Of a DNA stretch of 64,000 nucleotides, positions 8,039-18,600 are shown one piece after another; position 1 is the first letter of the stretch; the number at the start of each line of letters is the position of its first letter. The notes beneath the pieces were generated by a model. It did not search any database, was not told the DNA's origin, and was given only the letters and a program-made list of their open reading frames with translations. Location: contig JAGUVW010000074.1 in NCBI GenBank assembly GCA_020062665.1, positions 1 to 64,000 on the forward strand, read 5' to 3'. Made by a program: the position numbers and the translations under genes. The DNA is from Pseudomonadales bacterium. GTDB lineage: Bacteria; Pseudomonadota; Gammaproteobacteria; Pseudomonadales; Ketobacteraceae.

Positions 8039-8701
8039 TCAGCGTTTGCGGGCGAGGGTGATGCCGTCGGCCATGGGCAGCAGGCTGATGTCCACCCGCT
8101 GATCGTTCAGCAGGAATTTGTTCATTTCACGCAGGGCACGGGTGTCTGTGTCATTCACGCCTGGATCAGCCACCCGTCCACTCCACAGCATGTTATCGAA
8201 GATGATCAGGCCGTTGGGCCGGATCAGTTGCAGGCATTGTTCGTAGTAACGGCCGTAGTTTTCCTTGTCAGCATCGATGAAGGCCAGGTCGAAACGATCG
8301 TGATGGCCGGCGTCGATGCGTGCCTGCAGCGTGTCGGCGGCGGGGGCCAGTTGCAGTTCAATCTTGTGGGCAACCCCGGCCTGTTCCCAGTAGCGGCGCG
8401 CGATGTCAGTCCATTGTTCGTCGATGTCGCAGCAGAGCAGGTAGCCGTTCTCGGGTAGCGCACGTGCCATGCACAGGCTGCTGTAGCCGGTGAAGGTGCC
8501 CACCTCGATGATGTTCTTCGCACCGATCAGTTTCACCAGCAGCGCCATGAACTGGCCCTGTTCCGGCGCGATCTGCATGCGGGCGAGGGGATCGCGGGCG
8601 GTTTCTTCCCGCAGCTGTTGCAGCAGGGGATCGTCCCGCAGGGAGTGGTCGAGCAGATAGCCGTAAAGGGATTTCAGATCCAGGGTGGAGCTGTTCGACA
8701 T
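8039..8701 (-). CDS. SAM-dependent O-methyltransferase, class I (PF01596)
   Basis: The 220-residue protein resembles the bacterial catechol/caffeoyl-CoA O-methyltransferase family. The SAM-binding motif I is IIEVGTFTGYSS, followed by an acidic ribose contact in CCDIDEQW. A metal and catalytic block is AFIDADKENYG, and IIFDNMLWSGRV is the second metal-binding motif, indicating a divalent cation dependent enzyme of about family size. I chose ATG 8701 because GAGG lies six bases before it; a GTG at 8716 would add five residues. The methyl acceptor is unknown. It follows the transporter gene on the same strand by 34 bases and may share its transcript. Confidence 0.85.
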   Translation of the reverse strand: MSNSSTLDLKSLYGYLLDHSLRDDPLLQQLREETARDPLARMQIAPEQGQFMALLVKLIGAKNIIEVGTFTGYSSLCMARALPENGYLLCCDIDEQWTDIARRYWEQAGVAHKIELQLAPAADTLQARIDAGHHDRFDLAFIDADKENYGRYYEQCLQLIRPNGLIIFDNMLWSGRVADPGVNDTDTRALREMNKFLLNDQRVDISLLPMADGITLARKR

Positions 8702-8735
8702 GACGGGCCTCGACACTTGCGGGTGAGGCTTCTTT

Positions 8736-10517
8736 TTACATCGGCCAGATCATGGGAATCAACAGGGTACCGAGCAGCCACACCACGATGTTCATGGGAA
8801 TGCCCATAGGGAAGAAGTCGCGGAATTTGTAGCCGCCGGCGTTGTAGACCAGCGTGTTGGTCTGATAGCCGATCGGTGTTGCGAAGCTGGCGCTGGCCGC
8901 CATCATCACGCCCACCACGAACGGACGGGGATCGAGCCCCAGCTGTTGCGCGATGCCAATGGCAATGGGCGTCATCAGTACGGCCACGGCGTTGTTGCTG
9001 ATCATTTCAGTCATCACTGACGTCATCAGAATGATGAGTGACAGCAGCATCCAGGGCGGCAGGTCGGTGCCGAACATCACGACGGTTTGTGCCAGCAGAT
9101 CCACCAGTCCCACCTGCTGCATCGCGATGCTGATGGCCAGCATGCCGTAGATCAGCATCAGGATCGGCCACTCGATGGCTTTGTAGGCTTCGTCGGCCTC
9201 CAGGCAGCCGGTGATGATCACCAGCACGGCACCGATCACTGCCAGGTTTTCAATGGGCGCCACGTTCAGCGCCGCCAGGATCATCACCGCCGCAATGGTA
9301 CCCAGTGCGATGGGTGCCTTTTTTGCGCGGTTCGATGGCTTGGTGCCTTCGGTGATGGCAAACAGGTCACCGTTTTCGCAGAAGCGCTGGATCTGGGTGG
9401 GATGGCCTTCTGCCAGAATCACATCGCCGAACTGCAATTCGAAGTCGTCGAAACCGGACTGCACGTTGGCGTCCTGGCGATGGATGGCGATGATGTGAAT
9501 GCCGTAACGGGCGGCGATGTCCAGATCCCGCATCGGACGATCCACGTACCGGGAATTGCGGCCGACGATACACTCCACGATCACTGCATCGCGTCCGCGC
9601 AGGGTTTCCAGATCGTGTTGCTGCGCCTGCTGGGAGCCGACGAAATCCGCGCCGCGCAGACTGACGATGTCGTCGCTCTGGGTGTGGATCACGATGCGAT
9701 CGCCGGTTTGCAGGCGGGTTTGCGGATCGGGTTGATCCATCAGGGTGTCGCCGCGAAAAATCTTCAGCACCTGGGTGGAGCCGTTGGCCAGATGCGCGTC
9801 TGCCAGGGTGCGGCCCAGCATGCGGGAACCCTGCGGCACGAACAGTTCGGCCATGAAGGTGCGATTGCCGCTGCCCTTGAACAGTTGGGTGAGGGTTTCC
9901 CGCGCCGGCAGTAGCTTCGGCGCCAGCAGCATCATGAAGATGCAGCCGGACACGGCCAGCGCGATGCCGATGGGACTGATTTCAAACATGCCGAACGGGG
10001 CCAGCCCGGCCTGACGCGCAATGCCGTCCACCAGAATGTTGGTGGAGGTTCCCACCATAGTGCACATGCCGCCGAGGATGGTGGCGTAGGACAGGGGAAT
10101 CAGCACCTTTGACGGCCGGATGTTGCGCTTGTTGGCCAATCCGATCACCACCGGCGCCATGATCATCACCACCGGGGTATTGTTGATGAAGGGCGAAATT
10201 CCCACCGCCGCGATCATCACCACCAGCAGCAGCCGGCGTTCGCTCTGGCCGGCCACCTTGCCCATCCACTGGCCCAGAGCATCTACGCAGCCGGTGCGCT
10301 CCAGCGCGGCGCTGATGACGAACAGGCAGGCGATGGTGAGCGGCGCACTGTTGCTGAATACGCTCAGCAGTTGCTTGGATTCCAGTTGTCCGAAGACCAG
10401 CAGAATGGCCACAGCCGACAACACCGCCACATCGGAGCGGATTTTTTCCCAGACAAAAGTGGCGAACAGGCCGATCAACACGGCGGCCACCAACAGCATT
10501 GGCCAGTTGAATGACAT
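8736..10517 (-). CDS. SLC13/DASS-family permease with TrkA-C (RCK_C) domains
   Basis: The 593-residue inner-membrane transporter has about six hydrophobic segments on each side of a soluble centre. The membrane halves carry the paired signatures of the divalent anion/sodium symporter family: SPFINNTPVVMI and GTSTNIL in the first half, ISNNAVAVLMTPI and TPIGYQTNTLVYNAGGY in the second. The centre (about residues 210-390) contains two TrkA-C type regulatory repeats, each with a leading MLGRTLAD- or RPMRDLDI-like strand and a closing GDRIVIH or GDVILAEG. The substrate could be sulfate, a dicarboxylate or another anion; TrkA-C fused members are often sulfate or unknown anion carriers. A 14-base palindrome lies 44 bases upstream of the start. 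Confidence 0.85.
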   Translation of the reverse strand: MSFNWPMLLVAAVLIGLFATFVWEKIRSDVAVLSAVAILLVFGQLESKQLLSVFSNSAPLTIACLFVISAALERTGCVDALGQWMGKVAGQSERRLLLVVMIAAVGISPFINNTPVVMIMAPVVIGLANKRNIRPSKVLIPLSYATILGGMCTMVGTSTNILVDGIARQAGLAPFGMFEISPIGIALAVSGCIFMMLLAPKLLPARETLTQLFKGSGNRTFMAELFVPQGSRMLGRTLADAHLANGSTQVLKIFRGDTLMDQPDPQTRLQTGDRIVIHTQSDDIVSLRGADFVGSQQAQQHDLETLRGRDAVIVECIVGRNSRYVDRPMRDLDIAARYGIHIIAIHRQDANVQSGFDDFELQFGDVILAEGHPTQIQRFCENGDLFAITEGTKPSNRAKKAPIALGTIAAVMILAALNVAPIENLAVIGAVLVIITGCLEADEAYKAIEWPILMLIYGMLAISIAMQQVGLVDLLAQTVVMFGTDLPPWMLLSLIILMTSVMTEMISNNAVAVLMTPIAIGIAQQLGLDPRPFVVGVMMAASASFATPIGYQTNTLVYNAGGYKFRDFFPMGIPMNIVVWLLGTLLIPMIWPM

Positions 10518-10537
10518 AGAGGAAGCTGATTAGGTTG

Positions 10538-10574
10538 ATGATTCGGAGGCGCAAGATTACCGAATGATCATTCG
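10538..10574. promoter_or_regulatory. Palindromic operator candidate upstream of the SLC13 permease
   Basis: CGAATGATCATTCG (10561-10574) is a perfect 14-base palindrome. ATGATTCGG at 10538-10546 also pairs with CCGAATGAT at 10560-10568 with one mismatch. The two overlapping symmetries sit 20-57 bases upstream of the minus-strand ATG at 10517, where a promoter is expected. Confidence 0.5.
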
Positions 10575-10623
10575 AATTAAAAAGAATAGAAAGTTAGAGG
10601 AATATGAATTTTGGATATAAATG

Positions 10624-11025
10624 TCAGGGCTCTTCGGTCACCCACTGGATGACGTGCTCACCTTTGCTGTCGATCTGCAGCCAGCGATCCGGATCGTCGC
10701 CTTTGCTCCACGCGCTTTCGTTGCAACGCACGGTCACGCCCAGGGCGGCAAAGGCGGCGCGGGCGAATTCCACGTCATCCTTCCAGGGGGTGGCGCGGGT
10801 GTTCAGCCAGATGGACGTGAAGCCGGTGCGGCCGGCGTTCAGCACGATCATGCCTTCGCCTTTCTTCCCGTCGTGGATGAACAGGAACTTGCAGCCTTTC
10901 TTGCTCTGGGCGCGGGTCTGAAAGCCTTCCAGTTGCGTCGCCAACCAGCCGGTGAGCGCGTCCAGATCGTTCGTTTCCACGTAGATTTCGATGTCGTCCA
11001 GATAATCCAGGGTGTTGTTGGCCAT
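10624..11025 (-). CDS. Unrecognised small protein downstream of dapE
   Basis: I do not recognise this 133-residue protein. It is soluble, begins with an acidic segment (NNTLDYLDDIEIYVETNDLD) and has a mixed alpha/beta look with KFLFIHDGKKGEGMIVLN and SIWLNTRATPW. The even spread of tryptophans suggests a folded domain. Its start lies 3 bases after the dapE stop, so it is almost certainly translated from the dapE message. Tight coupling to dapE could reflect simple operon membership rather than shared function. No metal motif or known catalytic pattern is visible. Confidence 0.7.
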   Translation of the reverse strand: MANNTLDYLDDIEIYVETNDLDALTGWLATQLEGFQTRAQSKKGCKFLFIHDGKKGEGMIVLNAGRTGFTSIWLNTRATPWKDDVEFARAAFAALGVTVRCNESAWSKGDDPDRWLQIDSKGEHVIQWVTEEP

Positions 11026-11028
11026 GGG

Positions 11029-13012
<1,984 letters not shown>

Positions 13013-13109
13013 TACGAGCCAGAAAATTGCCGGGGATTTAATGAATTAGTATAGACAGTGATGGCGGGCTTGCAGGATTTGGCACTAGTGGCAGGAAAAT
13101 GCGGAAAAT

Positions 13110-13133
13110 CCGGGCGGAGCAGGGCTTGCCCGG
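13110..13133 (-). terminator. Terminator-like hairpin after the ArsC/Spx-family gene
   Basis: CCGGGC (13110-13115) pairs with GCCCGG (13128-13133). On the minus strand the stem is followed by ATTTTCC. It starts 11 bases beyond the stop of the yffB-like gene. Confidence 0.5.
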
Positions 13134-13143
13134 TGACGGGGAT

Positions 13144-13497
13144 TTACTTCAGCAGGGACTGGTAGTCGTCGGCCTTGAAGCCGCAGTGGATTTGCGTGCC
13201 GGTTTCCAGCACGGGGCGTTTGATCAGAGTGGGGTATTCCACCAGCAGCGTGGCGATGTTGGTTTCGCTTACGCTGTTGCGCACGTCCTCAGGCAATTGC
13301 CGCCAGGTGGTGCCTTTGCGGTTGAGCACGGTTTCCCAGCCCAGCGCGTTGATCCAGCGTTTCACTTCTGGTTCGGTGAGACCGTCCTTGCGGAAATCGT
13401 GGAAGCGATAGGCGGTGCTGTTGCTGTCCAGCCACTGGCGGGCCTTTTTCACGGTGTCGCAGTTGGGGATGCCGTAGAGGGTGATGGACGTTGGCAT
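13144..13497 (-). CDS. ArsC/Spx-family reductase (YffB-like)
   Basis: The 117-residue protein is a thioredoxin-fold member of the ArsC/Spx family. It opens with LYGIPNCDTVKKARQWL, with the single active-site cysteine C13 and the CDTVKKA pattern typical of YffB rather than arsenate reductase ArsC. A conserved arginine is in KRPVL near residue 94. YffB-type proteins are thought to be glutathione-dependent thiol reductases, and arsenate reduction is not implied. Location next to dapD in this order is common in Pseudomonas-like genomes, supporting orthology. It has 156 bases between it and dapD, containing an inverted repeat. Confidence 0.9.
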   Translation of the reverse strand: MPTSITLYGIPNCDTVKKARQWLDSNSTAYRFHDFRKDGLTEPEVKRWINALGWETVLNRKGTTWRQLPEDVRNSVSETNIATLLVEYPTLIKRPVLETGTQIHCGFKADDYQSLLK

Positions 13498-13580
13498 GGG
13501 AAGGCTCCGCTATTGGCAGCTGCGTTTTGTGGGTTGGCTGCCGGTTTGAACGTGGTTGCGTACGAGGTGTTGGTGGCGGA

Positions 13581-13634
13581 TTGGCAGGCTGCTGGAGAAC
13601 GACTGCGTGTACTTCGTCTTCAACAGCCTGCCAA
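13581..13634. repeat. 14-bp inverted repeat between dapD and the yffB-like gene
   Basis: TTGGCAGGCTGCTG (13581-13594) and CAACAGCCTGCCAA (13621-13634) pair with one mismatch around a 26-base loop. It lies 20 bases after the dapD stop on the minus strand. The outer end GCCTGCCAATTT recurs upstream of dapD near 14556. It could be a transcript-stabilising or terminating hairpin. Confidence 0.5.
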
Positions 13635-13653
13635 TTTGCGTAACGCCGGTGGA

Positions 13654-14478
13654 TCAGTCGGTGATGCGCAGCAGTTCGTTGATGGCAACCTTGCCGCGGG
13701 TTTTCTCGTCGACTTTCTTCACGATGATCGCCGCGTAGAGGTTGTACTTGCCGCAGGCGGAGGGCAGGGTGCCGGACACAACCACCGATCCGGGCGGCAC
13801 TTTGCCGTAGTGGACCTCGCCGGTTTCGCGATCGTAAATGCGTGTGCTCTTGCCGATGTACACGCCCATGGACAGCACGGAGCCTTCGCCCACGATCACG
13901 CCTTCCACCACCTCGGAGCGGGCGCCGATAAAGCAGTTGTCCTCGATGATGGTGGGGGTGGCCTGCAGGGGTTCCAGCACGCCGCCAATGCCGACGCCGC
14001 CGGACAGGTGCACGTTCTTGCCGATCTGGGCGCAGGAGGCAACGGTTACCCAGGTGTCCACCATGGTGCCGCTGTCGACGTAGGCGCCGATGTTGACATA
14101 GGAGGGCATCAGCACCACGCCGGGGGCGATGTAGCTGCCGCGACGGGCAGTGGCGGGCGGCACGACGCGAATGCCGGATGCCTTGAATTGTTCCGGCGTC
14201 CAGTTGGCGAATTTGGAGGGCACTTTGTCGTAATACTGGGTGAAGCCGCCATCGATGGGCACGTTGTCATTGATGCGGAAGCTGAGCAGCACGGCTTTTT
14301 TCAGCCACTGGTTCACCACCCACTCGCCGTTGATTTTTTCGGCGACGCGGGCTTTGCCGCTGTCGAGCAGGTCGATGGCTTCGAGTACGGCGCCTTTCAC
14401 TTTGGCGTCGACCGAGGACGGCGAAATGCTGTCACGGTTGTCGAAGGCGGTTTCGATGATGGTTTGTAATTCCGTCAT
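13654..14478 (-). CDS. dapD: Tetrahydrodipicolinate N-succinyltransferase
   Basis: DapD transfers succinate from succinyl-CoA to tetrahydrodipicolinate, the first committed step of the succinylase branch of diaminopimelate synthesis. The 274-residue protein has an N-terminal helical domain, then a left-handed beta-helix of hexapeptide repeats ([70 protein letters not shown]) and a short C-terminal domain. Start ATG 14478 is preceded by GGAG ten bases upstream; a longer upstream reading frame exists but lacks support. The 220 bases between dapC and this gene contain a long imperfect hairpin, so its expression may differ from that of dapC. It acts as a trimer in the cytoplasm. Confidence 0.97.
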   Translation of the reverse strand: MTELQTIIETAFDNRDSISPSSVDAKVKGAVLEAIDLLDSGKARVAEKINGEWVVNQWLKKAVLLSFRINDNVPIDGGFTQYYDKVPSKFANWTPEQFKASGIRVVPPATARRGSYIAPGVVLMPSYVNIGAYVDSGTMVDTWVTVASCAQIGKNVHLSGGVGIGGVLEPLQATPTIIEDNCFIGARSEVVEGVIVGEGSVLSMGVYIGKSTRIYDRETGEVHYGKVPPGSVVVSGTLPSACGKYNLYAAIIVKKVDEKTRGKVAINELLRITD

Positions 14479-14582
14479 GTTTTTCTCCACGTTGATCGTT
14501 TGAAAGTTTTTGCTCGAACACCGGAGTGTGTTTGATAGTGGGATTGTTTGTCTGCCTGCCAATTTTTTATGTCCGTGCTTCG

Positions 14583-14658
14583 ATCCAATCCAGTGGCGCC
14601 AGCACGGGGAATGCTGTTCTGGAATGGAATTACCCACCTTGGCGCCACGATATTGGAT
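14583..14658. repeat. Long inverted repeat between dapC and dapD
   Basis: ATCCAAT-cca-GTGGCGCC (14583-14600) and GGCGCCAC-gat-ATTGGAT (14641-14658) pair over 15 of 18 positions, with a symmetric three-base internal bubble. The 40-base loop can form a further short stem. In the dapC-to-dapD transcript this would be a stable RNA hairpin about 105 bases upstream of dapD. No run of T follows directly, so a classic terminator is not the obvious reading. Confidence 0.65.
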
Positions 14659-14698
14659 AGATCCCCAACACACGTAAAGCCAAGTCACTCAATAAAAC

Positions 14699-15895
14699 TC
14701 ACAGCCCCCGCACAAACGCCCGAATCCTTTCCGCCGCCTCCACGCACTGGGCCATCGGCGCCACCAGCGCCATCCGCACCCGGTTCTCGCCGGGATTAAA
14801 TCCATCGACTGTGCGCGACAAAAAGCTTCCCGCCAACACCGTCACGTGCTGCTGCCGAAATAGCTCCCGCGCAAATTCAGTATCCGCCACGGGTGTACGC
14901 GGCCACAGATAAAAACTCGCATCCGGCTTCTGCACATCCAATACGCCGTTCAGCACATCCAGCACAGCATCAAACTTCTGCTGATATATGCGGCGATTCT
15001 CCACCACATGGGCCTCATCATTCCACGCCGCTATACTGGCCAGCTGATGCTGCACCGGCATCGCACAACCATGGTAGGTACGATACAGCAGAAACGGTTT
15101 CAGAATCGCCGCATCACCGGCCACAAATCCCGACCGCAACCCCGGCAGATTCGAACGTTTCGACAGGCTGTGGAACACCACGCAGCGCCTGTAATCATTC
15201 CGCCCCATCTCCTGGCACACCTGCAACAGGCCCAGCGGCGGATTCGCCTCATCAAAATACAGCTCGGAATAGCACTCATCCGACGCAATCACAAAATCGT
15301 GTTCATCCGCCAGCGCGATCAGCTTTTTAAGCGTGGCAGCATCCATCACCGCGCCGGTGGGATTGCCGGGGCTGCAGATGAAAATCATCTGACAACGACG
15401 CCACACCTCCACCGGCACCGCATCAAAATCCGGCACAAAGCGATTTTCTTCCCGGCACGGCAGAAAATACGGCTCAGCACCTGACAGAAACGCCGCGCCT
15501 TCGTAAATCTGGTAGAACGGATTGGGCGACACCAGCAGCGGCTTGTCGGCGCGGTTGATGATCACCTGGGCGAATGCGAACAATGCCTCGCGGGTTCCGT
15601 TCACCGGCAGCACCTGGGTTTCTGCACACAGATTGCCGTCACCCAGCTTGAAGCGCCGGCACGCCCACTCACTGATCGCCTTGCGCAGCTCAGGAATACC
15701 CTTCGTGGACGGATACACCGACAGCTGATTGATATTGTCGATCAGCGCCTGTTTCACAAACGCGGGGCTGGCATGTTTGGGTTCCCCAATCGACAACGCG
15801 ATATGCGGCAGTCCACCCGTGTGTTCAGCACCCTTGAACAGTTGCGCCAGCTTCTCGAACGGGTAGGGTTGCAGTAAATCCAGATCCTGATTCAT
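14699..15895 (-). CDS. dapC: N-succinyldiaminopimelate aminotransferase
   Basis: DapC converts N-succinyl-L-2-amino-6-ketopimelate to N-succinyl-LL-diaminopimelate with glutamate, using PLP. This 398-residue fold-type I aminotransferase has the PLP ring contact and aspartate in FVIASDECYSEL. The internal aldimine lysine is in HSLSKRSNLPGLRSGF, and a substrate arginine is in NRVRMALV. The sequence SIGEPKHASPAF near the start is typical of the DapC/AspC group in Proteobacteria. Its start is 8 bases after glnD, so it is translated from the same transcript. Order map-glnD-dapC-dapD supports the assignment over a generic aminotransferase. Confidence 0.95.
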   Translation of the reverse strand: MNQDLDLLQPYPFEKLAQLFKGAEHTGGLPHIALSIGEPKHASPAFVKQALIDNINQLSVYPSTKGIPELRKAISEWACRRFKLGDGNLCAETQVLPVNGTREALFAFAQVIINRADKPLLVSPNPFYQIYEGAAFLSGAEPYFLPCREENRFVPDFDAVPVEVWRRCQMIFICSPGNPTGAVMDAATLKKLIALADEHDFVIASDECYSELYFDEANPPLGLLQVCQEMGRNDYRRCVVFHSLSKRSNLPGLRSGFVAGDAAILKPFLLYRTYHGCAMPVQHQLASIAAWNDEAHVVENRRIYQQKFDAVLDVLNGVLDVQKPDASFYLWPRTPVADTEFARELFRQQHVTVLAGSFLSRTVDGFNPGENRVRMALVAPMAQCVEAAERIRAFVRGL

Positions 15896-15903
15896 GAGGT
15901 TTG

Positions 15904-18600
15904 TTATTTCGCCGGTTGATCCAGAAGATCCTTGATGGATTGCTCAAGGCGTTCGCACAGGGCTGGGTCCTTGATCATTTCGCCATTGGTATCCGTAATA
16001 TAGAAAACGTCTTCCACCCGTTCGCCCAAAGTGGCGATGCGCGCATTTTGCAGCAGCACATTGTTGTCCAGAAACACGCAGCCAATCTCCGCCAGCAGGC
16101 CAGGGCGATCCAGCGCCACCAGCTCCAGCACCGTGCGGCCGTGCTGCAGGTCGTTGCTGATCACCACTTCGGTGGGAATGCGGAAGTGCTTCAGCGCGCG
16201 CGGCATGCGCTTGTGCACGATCTCGGGATACTTGTTGGGGTCGGACAGGGCCTTGGTCAGCTTCTTCACGATCTGCTGCATGCGTGCGGGATCGTCGCCG
16301 ATCGGATTGCCGCTTTCCTCCATGATGATGAAGGTATCAAGGCTGTAGCCGCTGGTGGACGTGATGATTTTCGCGTCGGCGATGGTCAGGTTCAACTGGC
16401 TCAGCGCGGCCACGCTGGCGGCGAACAGGTTGGGGGCGTCCTGGGTGTACACGAACACTTCCGCCGCATCCTGGAAACCGCGGTCATCCGCTTTGCCCAG
16501 CAATACGAGCGGGCCGCCATTCGCCGGATGATTCAGAATTGCTTCCGTGTGCCGTGCCACATCGGCAAAAGTTTCGCGCTGGAAATAGTCGTCGCCCAGG
16601 TGTTCCCACAGAGCATCGATCTGCTCCCTTGCAATACCGCGATTGAGCAGCAGGGCACGGGCCTTGTCCTTGGTTTCGTCGATCCAGTCCTGGCGATTGA
16701 TGGGATTTTCCAGGCCACGACGCAGGGCGCGACGGGATTCGGTATACAGCTGCCGCAGCAGTGATGCCTTCCAGCCATTCCACAGATTCGGATTGGTGGC
16801 GCAGATGTCCGCCACCGTCAGCGCGAACAGATAATCCAGCCGCACCTGATCACCCACCCGCGACGCAAACTCATGAATCACTGCCGGATCAGACACGTCC
16901 CGCTTCTGGGCCGTCAGCGACATCAGCAGGTGATACTGCACCAGCCAGGACACCAGGCTGGCATCCCATTTGGTCAGGCGATGATGAATGCAGAAGCGAT
17001 AGGCATCGACAGCGCCCAGATCGGAATGATCGCCGCCGCGTCCTTTGGCCAGGTCATGAAACAGGCCGGCGATATATAACAATTCGATCTTCGGCAGACG
17101 CTGCACGATCATGTTCGCCACCGGAAAATCCTTGCGTACCTCGGGATGGCGGAACATGCGCATATTGCGCAGCACATGCAGCGAGTGGGCGTCCACGGTG
17201 TAAATGTGGAACAGGTCATACTGCATCTGGCCGATCACCTGGCCGAACTCGGGAATGTAATTTCCCAGCACGCCGTAACGCTTCATCCGGTACAGCTGGG
17301 TATAAATCTTGTTGGGCGAGCGCAGCAGTTCCATGAACAGGGAAATGTTGCGGATGTCGTTGCGGAACTTCTGGTCCACCAGATGGCGGTGGTCGCGGAT
17401 CAGGCGAATGGTGGCGGCGCGGATACCCTCGATCTTTTCGTTCTGGGCCAGAATCACGAAGATTTCCATCAGCGCCGACGGCGTCTGCTCGAACACCTTG
17501 TCGTGCGTCACTTCAATGAAACTGCCGCGAATCTGAAAGCGCTTGTTGATCGGCATGATCGCAACCGGCTCATGGGGGCGCAGAATGGCTTCGTCGAAAT
17601 GCTGCAGCAACATGTCGTTCAGCTGCGACACTGACAGCGCCACCCGGTAATAGCGCTTCATGAATTTTTCCACTGCCAGATTGGCGTTGCTGTCACGGTA
17701 ACCCAGCATTTCCGCCACGGCGCGCTGGTGATCGAACAGCAGGCGGTTTTCACTGCGTTTTGTCAGCATGTGCAGGGCGTAACGCACTTCCCACAGGAAC
17801 GACTGCCCCGCATTCAGAATGTCGTATTCCTCGGCGGTGAGGAAGCCGTGGTTCACCAGATCGCTCAGCCGGTTGGCGTTGAAATAGCGCTTGGCCACCC
17901 AGCCGATAGTCTGGATGTCGCGCAAGCCACCCGGCGCGCTCTTGATATCCGGTTCCAGATTGTATTCGGTGTTGTTGTTCTTGTTGTGACGGGCGATCTG
18001 CTCCGTCCACTTGGCGGTGAAGAAATCCTTCGGCGGCCAGATTCTTTCCGGGCCGGTGACTGCGAGCATCATGTCGCCCAGCTCCGGATTGCCGGCGATG
18101 GTGCGGGATTCCATCAGATTGGTGGCGATGGTGATGTCGTCCCGTGCCAGCTCGGCACACTCGTCCACCGAGCGCACGCTATGGCCCACTTCCAGGCCGA
18201 TATCCCACAGCTGGGTGACGAAGGTTTCCAGATCAGTACGGAATTTTTCCGCCAGCTGGCGATTACGCAGCAGGATCAGCAGATCGATGTCGGAATGGGG
18301 GTGCAGCTCGGCGCGGCCATAACCGCCCACTGCCAGCAACGCGATGTCGGTGGATTCGGAACACTTGAACTGATTCCACAACTGCTTCATCAGCTGATCC
18401 ATGGTCCAGGCCCGGCGGCGGATGATCAGCTTGATGTTTTCCATATTGAGGAAGCGGCGGTCCAGCACCGCATCGGCTTCCTTGATGGCCTGTCGAAACG
18501 CCTTGGGCACTGATCCGCAACTGTGGGTCAGCGACGCAAAATGCTCGGGGTCGAACAGCTCCTTGTCCTGCTTCAATTCAGTGACGAGAGGCGTCTTCAT
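15904..18600 (-). CDS. glnD: Bifunctional uridylyltransferase/uridylyl-removing enzyme (PII)
   Basis: GlnD senses glutamine and adds or removes UMP on PII proteins, controlling nitrogen assimilation. The 898-residue protein has full family length. The nucleotidyltransferase domain shows GGYGRAEL (92-99) and HSDIDLLIL (102-110). A central GlnE-like linker is followed by an HD hydrolase domain with FHDLAKGRGGDHS near residue 515. Two ACT domains close the protein, one starting about 705 (EVFVYTQDAPNLFA) and one about 820 (ELVALDRPGLLAEIG). All key motifs are intact, so both activities are expected. The gene overlaps map by four bases (ATGA), so translation is coupled. Confidence 0.97.
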   Translation of the reverse strand: MKTPLVTELKQDKELFDPEHFASLTHSCGSVPKAFRQAIKEADAVLDRRFLNMENIKLIIRRRAWTMDQLMKQLWNQFKCSESTDIALLAVGGYGRAELHPHSDIDLLILLRNRQLAEKFRTDLETFVTQLWDIGLEVGHSVRSVDECAELARDDITIATNLMESRTIAGNPELGDMMLAVTGPERIWPPKDFFTAKWTEQIARHNKNNNTEYNLEPDIKSAPGGLRDIQTIGWVAKRYFNANRLSDLVNHGFLTAEEYDILNAGQSFLWEVRYALHMLTKRSENRLLFDHQRAVAEMLGYRDSNANLAVEKFMKRYYRVALSVSQLNDMLLQHFDEAILRPHEPVAIMPINKRFQIRGSFIEVTHDKVFEQTPSALMEIFVILAQNEKIEGIRAATIRLIRDHRHLVDQKFRNDIRNISLFMELLRSPNKIYTQLYRMKRYGVLGNYIPEFGQVIGQMQYDLFHIYTVDAHSLHVLRNMRMFRHPEVRKDFPVANMIVQRLPKIELLYIAGLFHDLAKGRGGDHSDLGAVDAYRFCIHHRLTKWDASLVSWLVQYHLLMSLTAQKRDVSDPAVIHEFASRVGDQVRLDYLFALTVADICATNPNLWNGWKASLLRQLYTESRRALRRGLENPINRQDWIDETKDKARALLLNRGIAREQIDALWEHLGDDYFQRETFADVARHTEAILNHPANGGPLVLLGKADDRGFQDAAEVFVYTQDAPNLFAASVAALSQLNLTIADAKIITSTSGYSLDTFIIMEESGNPIGDDPARMQQIVKKLTKALSDPNKYPEIVHKRMPRALKHFRIPTEVVISNDLQHGRTVLELVALDRPGLLAEIGCVFLDNNVLLQNARIATLGERVEDVFYITDTNGEMIKDPALCERLEQSIKDLLDQPAK

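Noticed and set aside
13144-13497. Arsenate reductase label for the ArsC/Spx-family protein.
   Set aside because: The CDTVKKA active-site pattern and the dapD neighbourhood fit YffB-type proteins, and no ars genes are nearby.
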